Assembly (NCBI GenBank): GCA_040285825.1
Contig: JAUPSS010000001.1
Location: 186,001 to 250,000 of the forward strand
Direction of reading: 5' to 3'
DNA from: Eukaryota sp. TZLM1-RC
Taxonomy: Eukaryota > Metamonada: BaSk clade
Length of the DNA stretch: 64,000 nt
The position numbers and the translations under genes are program-made. The notes below the pieces were generated by a model. That model did not search any database and was not told the origin of the DNA. It was given only the letters and a program-made list of their open reading frames with translations. Shown here in pieces: positions 31,160 to 41,123 of this stretch (positions within the stretch are counted from its first letter, which is position 1; the number at the start of each line of letters is the position of its first letter).

Positions 31160-31795
31160 GATTGTCTGTGGACCTTCTACTGCCTGTAAGTTCTATGAAG
31201 ACATGGACACATGAAATTTTTACCACCTCCAATAAAGGCAGCTTTACAAAACGACCAGACGCAAGTCCTTTTATAGCTACACTAACTTCATCACAAGTAA
31301 TAGGATTAGCAGTGAAAAATCACGTTCAGTATCAGAGAAGATGTGATTTATGGAGATTATATTTGAATATTCCAATTGACCAAGAGCTATTGAAAGATGT
31401 ATTTGTCTAATTCTCCACAGCTCACCATACAAAATGCTCTTGTTTGTCCCAAATTGATAATTTCCCGTTCTTCACAATGCTTTCAATGACACTGTTTTTA
31501 ATATTGTAATGAATGCAAGATTTTGGTGTATCAAACAGTCCATGCGGAATCCCAGTTTCTCGTCTGATTACTTTCTAACAAACAATTGCAGAACCTCTAT
31601 TTGTCAAATCTGTTTGAAGCCTAAGATGATTTCATGAATAATAGAGGTGATGTTACCTGGATTAGATGGAACCTTCACTTTAGTGGATGTAATGTCTGTT
31701 GATCCTTGTGAGGTCTCAAATGAAAGGCTTGCTAATTCTGAAATTCATGATCCTTTCCAACTGCTGAGAATTTCAAAATCAAAAACCATAGTGAA
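31160..31795 (+). mobile_element. retrotransposon type E fragment, plus strand
   Basis: Broken plus-strand frames show VKNHVQYQRRCDLWRLYLNIPI, a decayed knuckle-like QLTIQNALVCPKLIISRSS, then NNRGDV and GCNVC matching the 1-430 and 55.1-55.4 kb copies (GLDG.F..LDVMSVDP in those). It ends tail-to-tail against the minus-strand family B element that starts at about 31800. Stops and shifts are frequent. Confidence 0.65.
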
Positions 31796-31799
31796 CTTT

Positions 31800-34700
31800 T
31801 TTTTTAATTAAGGAGTTTTTATTGTGAAACAAAATCTATCTAGAATTCAATATCCTCCAAACAAACGTCACTATTACTGAACCTACTCACAGCATTACGT
31901 TCATATTCTACACCAATAGCTAAAAGTGCCTGTGAAATCATTGTTGTAATAAACTTGAAAATGCAAAAAAACAATTCTATTTAACCAGAAAGTGGAATTC
32001 ATTGTTTTACCAGACCTATTCAGTAAATTTTTTTTGAAGTTTTCAAAAAAGTGTAACCCTGAAGGTCCACTATTGCCAAAAAGAGAAATTGCAAACGGTA
32101 CAAACTGATATTTCACATGTTCAACTACCCAATCGTGTTAATGTTAAATTTCCTTATTGACTTTTTTTCAGCGTTAGATAGCGGCGAATCAGCGGAATAC
32201 AACAAACGAGCAGCAGAATTGTTGCAAACATCTACTGAGAACAACATTGAGAACACCATCGATCCCTGGAGCCTCTAAAACTACCCTTCTTCTATGAAAG
32301 AAATCATCAGTTTGATCTGGAGACAGCATACGTACTAATGGTTCAATTAATGTCTCTATAGTGAAACTTTTGCACATGACATCTAATTGATCACAAACTG
32401 AGTCATGAACAATTGAGCGATAAGTTATAAAATATTTTCAGTTCAAAATATGGGAAAGCGTAACCACACTGTTGCAGCGACAAAGTAAATCATTTGGCAA
32501 TGAACAAGGCCATAAGAAACATCTCATTCTCATTGTAGTGGTCCATTGGTGATCATTGAGTAGAAGGCCGTAAATGTTGAGAATTTGGGAGGTTAGGCAA
32601 CTTGAGCAACTGTTTTTAAGATCAATCAAAAAGTTTGCAAAAACGGGATTTTTTTCGTTGGCCAAGCTAAGACGTACAATATAATCCAAATTTTCTAAAA
32701 CTATTTAGATTTATTTCTGCAATTTTGCAAAAGTCATTGGTAAGAAGAGCAAGCTTCTCGGAGGAAGTTCCACACTATCAGAGGGAAAACATTTAGACCA
32801 AATATTGGGTGAAAGAGTTTTAATTTCCTGTTGCAAAGAAATAAGATAAGAGCTGCCACAATTTTCAATGAGATGAATTTTTTCAGGAAAACGATTCACA
32901 AATTCATAAATAAAATTCTTTCCACCTCCAATAAAGGCAGCTTTACAAAGGTAGCTTGATTTATGAAAATCAACACCACCAAAATTTGTACCACAAAAAA
33001 TGTGGCTTCGTAACTGAGATGCATCAATTTCCAATAATTTTGCTGAAAAATTGGTTCTTTGTTCATTAAAAATTTGACAACATTCCAAAGAAATTGATGG
33101 TGGTGTTGATCTCAAAATATGCGTAAACTTTCCAAAATAACAAATTTTTAGAAAAAAAATTAAATGTTTTTCAATATTTAAATTTTTATTGATTCTAATT
33201 CATTTCCAAATTGAGTCAACAGAATGGAAAATTGGCTTTTGAAATGTTCATTTTTTCCAAAATAACAACCCAAGAAAGGAAAACCAGACTGATCATAATT
33301 GATGAAGGGTACATTGACATCATAAATGAAATAATCAATTGGTTCATGGCCAATAATCAGACATTTGGAGATATTCAATGAGAGACCAATTTCTTCATAA
33401 TGCTATTGAATAAAAGTTGCTATTTTTAAGAACTGAAATAGGAGCAATGACAGAAATGTCATCCATATATGCAACAATATCTATCTCTGGGAATTTTACT
33501 TCTAATCAGCAAAATAAAGGATGAATTGCAAGACAAAAGAAACAAAAACCAAGAGGAGCGCCCTGTTTAACACCTGAAGAAGAAAGCAGGTCAAAGCTTT
33601 CATAGACCAATGTTAATGATTTTCCATAAATTGAATAGAAAAAAGACTCGACCTCAGGAAAATGGAAAAACGTAATACAGAATTAAAGGCATTTTTAAAA
33701 TCCAATTGAAGATGTAATTAGAATTACTGGAATTAAAAAATACATCAGACCAAAGGACAGCAGCTGAAGCACCATCAATTGTCTTGATTCAAAATTGAAA
33801 GAGACTAAAAAATTCCTTGGCTTTTTTACCAATTCTATTTAAAACAAGAGACGCCAGAATTCTGGAAAACGAGTCTCCGATTGCAATTGGACAGATTTTT
33901 GATGAATTTTTCTTAAGGGCAATTAAACGAGCACCAGTCAACTTATCAGGGACTTTAATTTTCAAGGTGAGATGACTGTTAAAATAATAGACAAGATCAT
34001 CAACAATTTCAGGACACTGACCAACAGCTGACTTAATCATATCAAAATTTATCAAAGATGATCCTGGAGCTTTTCTAGCAGGCAGGAAGTCGAATCCGTT
34101 TTGAGACCTCTCGAGCTTTCACAAAATTTTTCAGCCAATAATCAACTGAATCTGGTTTGACACAATGAAAATTATTTTCTGGATGAAGGTTATTCAATTG
34201 GGACAATGTATTCTCATTTTATTCAGCTGAACTAGAGAAGAATAGTCATTGCGTTGCACATCCAAAACCTCCTTTTAAAGCCAATTTTCTCACTATCTGT
34301 TTTTAAAAAATTAATTTATTGAATTTGCACACTTGATTAAATTAAATCATAACTAATGGGACGACTATCATTAAACCAAGATTTCCTCTACAAAATCTTG
34401 ATTTGCTTGCTGTCTAGCTAAAGCTTCTCTAATTCGATTGAAAAACCGCGGTAATCTATTAATAATGGCAAATTGAATCCGTGAACGCCATAAAAAAATA
34501 TCAAATCTTTTCATTGTTTTTTCTTTCACCATTTTTTGGAAGTCATCCAAAAAAGTTTCTGCTTCAACTGATAATCTTCCATTTATCGAAAATGGAAAAG
34601 CAATAAAAACCAGCTGTGTATTTCTATCGATATTTGCATCTTCAATTTCATTATCATATTTTCTATGTTTTTCTTTTGCTTTAAAATCCAGAGCAGCCAC

Positions 34701-36540
34701 AGGATTAAGTTTTCTTCTGTGAACCAAAGTATTGTTTGCAACATTACATGAGACAAAGTCAACAATAGCTTCAGAATTATTAATCCAATCACAGTATACA
34801 TCACCTCTATCATCAGAACCAAAATTATTCAGAGAAAGTGTTTCTTTCAGCAGGGGCTCTTTGATACACGATATCCTTGCAGTTTGTGCCATATTGAAAA
34901 CAGTGTCTCTAACAGCATCATGTAATGAAGAACGATAAGTTATCAATTTAGAGCAATTTAGAGCATGGCGCAAAGTGAGTTGAGGTGAATTCGAACAAAT
35001 GCATTTTTCTTTTGATAATAATTGGTTAATGGGGATGTTCAAATATAATCTCATTTTTGTTACAAATGCTTCATTAGTAGCACACAATCCAAATCTTCGT
35101 GGTACAATGGTTACAAAAAGTGAAGAATCTGACACCTTGTTTTCACAAACACCCTTTTCCAATAACAATGAGTGAAGATCTTGATTTAAAACAGCCGAGC
35201 TGCAAATATTATTATAAAGATCTTTTTCATACATTCCAGTCAATCTTTTCTGTAATGTTCGAAGAGTGTACTTCAAATTTAAAACATTTTTTTCTGGAAT
35301 ATTGCCATTGAATGATTGGGGAAAACATCGACCCCATTTTTCTACATCAATTCTTGAAATTTCTTCATTTAATGCAAAAACAGTGGAACTTTGCGTTGTC
35401 ATCAATAAATCTTCCCAATCTGCAAATCTTTCGGAGAACTCAAAGATTGCATTTCTGCATCCACCAACAAAAAGCACACGAGGTAAGAATAGAAGCCTTC
35501 GTCCACCCTAAACCACCATATTGTGGACTAAGGTAAGCATGATCTGGAATTTGAAACATTTTACATCCCAGTAATTGAGACAGAACTTTTGCACGTAACT
35601 CATTAAACTTTTGAGCCAAAGGTCTAGTGACGAGAGGATTTGTAGATCGAAATATATGATTAAAATTGGAACTAAAACACAGTCTTATAATGGTAAATTT
35701 GATGTGTTTTTTTATATCTAAATTCATCATTCGGTCAATTTTGTCAGAAATTGAGTTCAACTTTTCAAACAATTTTTTGGTAATTTCATCATTATTTCCT
35801 AAAAACGAACCCAAATGACGAATAGCATCAATTGAATATAATTTGGCTTGAATTTCAATATCATCAATTATTGTGGAAACTGGAGAATTCGATAACAAAA
35901 CACATTTAAGTAAATTAAGTTGGAGACCAATTTTGGTAAATAATTCTTTAAAACATACAGTTGCTTTTTTCACAATATTTAATTCACCAATAAGCACAAC
36001 ATCATCCATATATGCAATCATCTGTTTTTGGAAATACATTCTCCTTGAAATTTGATTTTTTTGATAGAAGTTTTTATCTTTTTTAGAAAAAGTTTACAAT
36101 TCGGAGTAAGATCTCATAAACCTTTGCGCAAATTTGCAGTAAAAGCACGAAGAACAACAGCAAAAGGTATTAAAGCAAACGTAATAAGATAAGCAGGAAC
36201 TCGAACGGGACAACATAACCGAGGTTTAGCAACACAAGAATCACGAAAAAGTAAAGGGTGATTAGAATCATTGACAGCAACAGGTTTTTGACAAAGAACA
36301 CATCATTTGTAATCTTTTTGATCACTTTTGTGAGATATGTTATCAATCTCAATTAGAAATTTATTTTCAGGATTATGTTATGATGAAAAATTTAAATCAG
36401 CAGGAGCTGCATGAGCATTAAGTTTTACCTTCTGAATAAGGGAACAACGTCCTTTTTGTGGTCCAGTCAGTATCAATGAGAGTGTCTAACATGGAAAATT
36501 TAGTAATTGAAGAGAACCGACAACTAGACGTCAAGTTGAG
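31800..36540 (-). mobile_element. family B retrotransposon, most complete copy, split by family A copy 4
   Basis: Outside the nested copy at 34305-36019 this is one family B element of about 3 kb. From its 5' end it reads GPQKGRCSLIQKVKLNAHAAP, a Cys-rich stretch (CVLCQKPVAVNDSNHPLLF, RDSCVAKPRLCCPVR), ISRRMYFQKQ then, across the insertion, IVRKLALKGGFG. RT segments follow (INFDMIKSAVGQCPE, KVPDKLTGARLIALKK, SLVLNRIGKKAKEF), then the thumb, the knuckle CRCNSVVTLSHIL, and the C-terminal endonuclease-like region ending near the LEDIEF stop at about 31850. Stops and shifts show it is inactive. It provides the best template of family B in this window. Confidence 0.8.
34305..36019 (-). mobile_element. 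family A retrotransposon copy 4, nested in family B
   Basis: This 1715-bp copy runs from RT motif C (MIAYMDDVVLIG, intact) through the thumb, knuckle and endonuclease-like domain to the conserved 3' end. It is flanked by the 10-bp repeat ATCTGTTTTT (34295-34304 and 36020-36029). Removing the copy and one repeat joins the family B frame exactly. One extra A in the run at about 35466 is the only frameshift in the body, and the last sense codon (Q) is a stop. It is 5'-truncated just upstream of YMDD. Confidence 0.9.
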
Positions 36541-37503
36541 AAAAAGGAGGACGTTGAAAGGTGAGTGAAAAAAAGCGTTCAAAAACTAACGTCTTTGACA
36601 ACACTAGGTACAACACTGTTCTTTGTTCCTGAAGAAAGACTCTTAATCAACGGAATAGTACCTACATCTTTCGTTGCGGATTACAATCCAAAACCATTTC
36701 GAGCAAGCTTTTCCGCATACCTTCAGACGACGGAGACTCACCCCTATCGCTAGTTTAGAGCCTGCATTTGTTCCCTTTTCCATATGGTCTCTCAACCATT
36801 GTATCTCCTTTTTCATGTCCTTTTTCATGAATTCTTGAAATGTTCCTTTTTCATGAAACTAGCTTCAAAGCTACGTATTGTTCTAGAAGAGAAATGGGCT
36901 CACTGAGATTGGTGATCAATTATTCGAGGATTTTGGAACGTCTGTGGACGATCTCACCAAGGATGAAAGTTCTTGGAATAAGTTTGAAGAAAGTATGCCA
37001 CAAATGAAAGCCACAGCATTGAGTTTGAGATACTGATCCACCACATGAACAATATCAAAAAACCATTTAGTGGTGAGTTACTGTTTGTTGTGTTGAGGTC
37101 ATTTACTATTATTGAGATTGTAATTCTATTGATCTCTGTTCTACCAAAAATAAATAACATGGAGAATATAGAATACTGAATCAATTAAAGAGAAATAAAA
37201 AACTATTTACACACAAAAAGACTAAAAAAGACTAACAAACAAAAACTATCGCTTAATTTTGAATATTTTCTGCGGGGTTTCTGATCCACTTGCTTTTGGA
37301 CTTTGTACCTCTTCTTGACCCACTCTATTGATCCCCTTCTTCTCATCCTTGTCCTCATTAGGCAAGAACACCTCATCACTACAGGTGACTTAGAACTGTT
37401 TAAAAATTGTCAGCAAAGATTTGAATAAAATAATTGCTGAATTAATTAAGTACTATTTTCAACTTTGTTTAACTACTTGTGTTAGATACAGTACTAAATT
37501 ACA
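36541..37503. other. 0.96 kb without firm gene; short minus-strand exon-like frame
   Basis: The region lies between the family B 5' end and the TM9 gene. At about 37255-37395 the minus strand reads SDEVFLPNEDKDEKKGINRV and on to a C-terminal IFKIKR with stop. This charged tail-like piece has no ATG and could be the last exon of a small spliced gene or chance. A short CCTTTTTCATG word repeats three times near 36805-36860. Nothing else is recognised. Confidence 0.35.
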
Positions 37504-39444
37504 ATGGCTGTCAAGGATCTTAGCCCACGGAAACGCTTTCTGTTGAGGTCTTCAACAGTGATTGTTCTTATAGCAGCTCTTATCTTTGTTCTTAGCAGGC
37601 TTAATAACTTTCATCTTCCTGGTGTTGCCATGGTGAATTACAAACAAGGAGAGCGTATCCCTCTGTGGATGTCCACCATCACGTCCAACGTTACCCAAAT
37701 ACCATTTGACTATTACGCCCTCCCTGTCTGTAAACCTGAAAAGATTACAGAAGACAGAAGGAACCTGGGAGACCTTCTCCTTGGCCATGTTCGGCAGTCC
37801 TCCGACTACCAAGTCTTTATGAACCAACCAGATTCCAATGCCAAGGAGTTGTGCTCAAAGGACCTGACAGGGAAACAGTTAAAAACCCTTCGCAATCACA
37901 TCACCCAACGCTATAGAGTCAACTGGATTCTTGACAATCTTTCCGTTTTTGTCAAGATTGGACCCTCTCTTTACGAACAGGGGTTTCCCTTAGGCAGAAC
38001 TGAGATAGAGGACGGAAAGCATCGTGTTTTGCTTCACAACCATCAATTAATTAAAGTACTATACCACACTGCCAAGAAGGGAGATGGTAAAGAAAAACCA
38101 ATGGAGAGTAGGGTTGTGGGGTTTGAAGTTGATTATTTGTCAATAGATTGGATCGATAGTGGTGCTGACATCAGCAATCATAGGATCACCAACTCTGAAT
38201 CAATTTTGATGGGTCCTTACAAGTCTTTGTATTTAAGCTCCGAAAAGGAAACTCCTAAAGTAGTGTGGAGCTATCAGGTTGAGTTTATTGAGTCTGACAT
38301 CTCTTGGAAGTCAAGATGGGACAATTATTTCTACCAAGCTCATACCCAATTCCAATGGTTCTCTATAATCCATGCCTTGTTAATCGTGTTCTTCTTAACT
38401 TCAATGGTCGGTATGATTTTGGCAAAAACCCTCAAATCTGATTTGTTTAGGTACAGCAACCCTGATCTTGACGATTACCAGGAGGACTATGGTTGGAAAA
38501 TGATCAGAGGGGATGTGTTTAGGGCTCCAGCCAACCCTTCTTTGTTCTCTTCATGTATTGGCAGCGGAGTTCAAGTGGGAATCATGATTGGTTCTTCACT
38601 ACTGTTTGCCTTGCTAGGCTTCCTGTCTCCTGCCCATAGAGGGTCATTACTCACTTCACTGGTGGTTTTCTTTGTTTTGGGAAGCTATGCGGCTGGCTAC
38701 ACTTCAGCCAGAATTTATAAAAACTTTAATGGAAAACATTGGAAAAGAACCACTCTCAGAACGGCTTTGTTATTCCCAGGATTTGTTTTCATTGTTTGGT
38801 TTTTCACTGATCTGTTGCTAACTGCACAAGGTTCGACTCAAGCAGTTCCATTTGCTATGCTGCTGTTGCTGGCTTTGGTATACTTTGGGATATCTGTACC
38901 CTTGACCTACGTTGGTTCTTTCCATGGATATTCTATACCAAAAGTTGAGCCACCTGTCAAAGTCAACCAGATTCCCCGAGAAATTCCTGATCAGCCCTGG
39001 TGGTGTAAACCAGTTTTGGTTCTTCCCATGGCTGGCATTATTCCTTTTTCTGCTGTGTTCATTGAAGTTTATTTCATTTTAACTTCAGTAACCTCAGTAA
39101 CTCTTTTCTACATGTTTGGTTTCTTGACAATTGTTTTCTTGATTTTTGTCGTTACTTGTGTAGAAATTTCTATTTCTCTATCATATTTTGCTTTTTGTGC
39201 CGAAAATTATAGAAATTGGCAGTGGAAATCTTTCTTTTACCCTGCTTCAAGTGCCATTTACTTCTTCTTGTATGCATTATACTTTTTAGTATCATCCCTT
39301 GATCTGGTTAAGCTAGCTTCCACGGTGACTTACTTATGCTACGTCTCAATTGTTACTGTGGCTTTTGGTCTTTTGGCGGGAACTCTAGGTTATATAGGTA
39401 CTCATGTTTTTACTGTCAAGGTGTTCAGCGTGAAGATGGATTAA
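37504..39444 (+). CDS. TM9SF: nonaspanin / TM9 superfamily (EMP70) protein
   Basis: The 646-residue protein has the TM9SF layout. An N-terminal signal/anchor (about 14-30) leads FHLPGVAMVNYKQGERIPLW, followed by a luminal domain of about 240 residues. After a first helix near 290-310 comes the conserved DQEDYGWKMIRGDVFRAP-type motif (here DYQEDYGWKMIRGDVFRAP) and eight further helices to the C-terminus. PREIPDQPWW sits in the loop after helix 6. TM9 proteins act in the Golgi/endosomal system on sorting of membrane cargo and adhesion. The C-terminal KxD/KMD tail fits the COPI-binding signal seen in the family. The start is the first ATG, with no introns. A TTAATAAAT follows the stop and may be the poly(A) signal. 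Confidence 0.92.
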   Translation: MAVKDLSPRKRFLLRSSTVIVLIAALIFVLSRLNNFHLPGVAMVNYKQGERIPLWMSTITSNVTQIPFDYYALPVCKPEKITEDRRNLGDLLLGHVRQSSDYQVFMNQPDSNAKELCSKDLTGKQLKTLRNHITQRYRVNWILDNLSVFVKIGPSLYEQGFPLGRTEIEDGKHRVLLHNHQLIKVLYHTAKKGDGKEKPMESRVVGFEVDYLSIDWIDSGADISNHRITNSESILMGPYKSLYLSSEKETPKVVWSYQVEFIESDISWKSRWDNYFYQAHTQFQWFSIIHALLIVFFLTSMVGMILAKTLKSDLFRYSNPDLDDYQEDYGWKMIRGDVFRAPANPSLFSSCIGSGVQVGIMIGSSLLFALLGFLSPAHRGSLLTSLVVFFVLGSYAAGYTSARIYKNFNGKHWKRTTLRTALLFPGFVFIVWFFTDLLLTAQGSTQAVPFAMLLLLALVYFGISVPLTYVGSFHGYSIPKVEPPVKVNQIPREIPDQPWWCKPVLVLPMAGIIPFSAVFIEVYFILTSVTSVTLFYMFGFLTIVFLIFVVTCVEISISLSYFAFCAENYRNWQWKSFFYPASSAIYFFLYALYFLVSSLDLVKLASTVTYLCYVSIVTVAFGLLAGTLGYIGTHVFTVKVFSVKMD

Positions 39445-39633
39445 TGTTTGTTAATAAATTTAATTTGTTTTAATTAATATTAACACTAGCTTAAATGTGA
39501 GATGAAAAAGACAATATGTGAAACAATTATTCTGTTAGCTTCTCAATATCCGCCAATCAACTGTGTGTGATGAGTTCGAAAGAGGTTTATTATTTTACAA
39601 CTTAAATAAATTATAATTTACAATTAAAACAAT

Positions 39634-41016
39634 CTACTGTTTTTTAAGCTTTACACCGAGAACAGGACTAAAATACTTCAAATGATTACCCTTGGAGTAG
39701 TTCAAAACTGAATTTTTTAAAATTGAATAACCCCTAATACAATAAAGAAATTCAGAATCCAAAAACTTTACATCTGAAATATTGAGATAACCAACAACAT
39801 CCTCAAAAGAACCCCTAGTCCATAATTCCTTGACTTTACTTGACTCAATCAAAAGCCACGTCATGATTGGTTTGCTTTGGGTACAAAGGGATTTGATTAT
39901 TGAATCCTTATTCGGATGAATTGTCAAATCAAATTTAAAAGCTTCCACAACAGACAATCCAATTCTATTGAATTCAAAAGAAAATTCCCCTAAGTCAGAC
40001 AACTTAATTGTACTTGAATACGGAAAAACCATTTCTTCAATCAAATCAACAGAATTCCCCAAAAGTCTTTGAATTTCTCGATCCTTTTGGGCAATCACGT
40101 CATCTTTTTGAGCTACCAACTGTTCAAGGCTTTTTATTCTATTTCCCAATACTTCTATTATTTGTAAATCATGAGAATACATTTGAATTTTTTTATCGAC
40201 CCAACCCTTTAAACAATTATCAATAGTTTGTTTTTCTTGGTTAAATCTTACCATCAAAATGCAGTCGGACCACTCGTCACCAATATTAGAATAGGGAGAA
40301 ATTAAAACCAAATCAGTTGAAAAATCAAACTTTTTGAAAAACGAAACTGCATCATGGTCAGAGTAGGTCAAAAACACGTCATGATTGGTCAAAAAAGGAA
40401 AGAGCCCAGAAACTACTGAAGTGGGCTTTAACACAAAATTCATCAAATAATTTGCAAGTCCCAGTGATTGAAAAGAAACTCTGACCCCAATCAAGGTCAA
40501 TTGATTGATTGATTGATTATGAGCTATTGACCACATTGAACATCCTGCAGAGGACACGTTATACTCTAACGTAATTGCCGCGCAAACCAAAGATTTAAGT
40601 TCCTGAACACAGTGTTGATTTTCCTCAGAAGATACAGACTCAGCTTCAGAAGAAGAGGAAGAACTAGAATCGTAGACATCAGACAAAGAATGAGTAGATA
40701 AGTCATCTGCAGGTAGATGAAAATGAGAGTCGTCGTTGAGAGAGAGGATACTGTGCAGGGAATTAGAAAGACTGGAGTTATTGTTGGGATTGGTTGTCTC
40801 CTTGTCATATTGGGTGAACAAAATAAATGTTACTGTATTAGATCTAGAAAGTACATTTCGGACGAGGGATTTGGTAATGTTGGGAAGAACATGATGGTAC
40901 AGAGACACTGTTGATTCAGTTAGTGCGTCCATTGAAGAGGTTCCACGAAAAGCAGCAAGACAGTACTCCTCATTGTGAATCACAACCTTTGAAGAGTACA
41001 AAACATTAATTTGCAT
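39634..41016 (-). CDS. GNAT-like protein with coiled coil, unknown role
   Basis: The 460-residue protein has no family I can name firmly. The middle (about 195-260) resembles the core of a GNAT acetyltransferase: a strand followed by GVRVSFQSLGLANYLMNFVL, then FLTYSDHDAVSFFKKFDFSTDLVLI, which fits the A/B motif pattern of acetyl-CoA binding and the 'aberrant neighbour strand, A..FF+K.GF' step. Before it is an Asp/Ser-rich low-complexity run (SSSSSSSEAESVSSEE). After it is a heptad-like coiled coil (IKSLEQLVAQKDDVIAQKDREIQRLL, residues approx 305-330) and a C-terminal globular part. The frame is open to 41103 without ATG; I use the ATG at 41016, 107 bp from the divergent transporter start. Acetyltransferase activity is an inference. 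Confidence 0.6.
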   Translation of the reverse strand: MQINVLYSSKVVIHNEEYCLAAFRGTSSMDALTESTVSLYHHVLPNITKSLVRNVLSRSNTVTFILFTQYDKETTNPNNNSSLSNSLHSILSLNDDSHFHLPADDLSTHSLSDVYDSSSSSSSEAESVSSEENQHCVQELKSLVCAAITLEYNVSSAGCSMWSIAHNQSINQLTLIGVRVSFQSLGLANYLMNFVLKPTSVVSGLFPFLTNHDVFLTYSDHDAVSFFKKFDFSTDLVLISPYSNIGDEWSDCILMVRFNQEKQTIDNCLKGWVDKKIQMYSHDLQIIEVLGNRIKSLEQLVAQKDDVIAQKDREIQRLLGNSVDLIEEMVFPYSSTIKLSDLGEFSFEFNRIGLSVVEAFKFDLTIHPNKDSIIKSLCTQSKPIMTWLLIESSKVKELWTRGSFEDVVGYLNISDVKFLDSEFLYCIRGYSILKNSVLNYSKGNHLKYFSPVLGVKLKKQ

Positions 41017-41123
41017 AGAAATTCTGAGAAAGAATAACCAAAGATATGGATGACGTGTGGAATTTCCTTTTTGGTCGACCCGAACACTTTGGCCAACTTT
41101 CACTTCTGTATTTCAATTCAAAG

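Noticed and set aside
36190-36225. GTTCGAGTTCC on the minus strand, like a tRNA B box
   Set aside because: No matching A box or cloverleaf can be drawn around it, and it lies inside family B coding sequence (CCPVRVPAYL).
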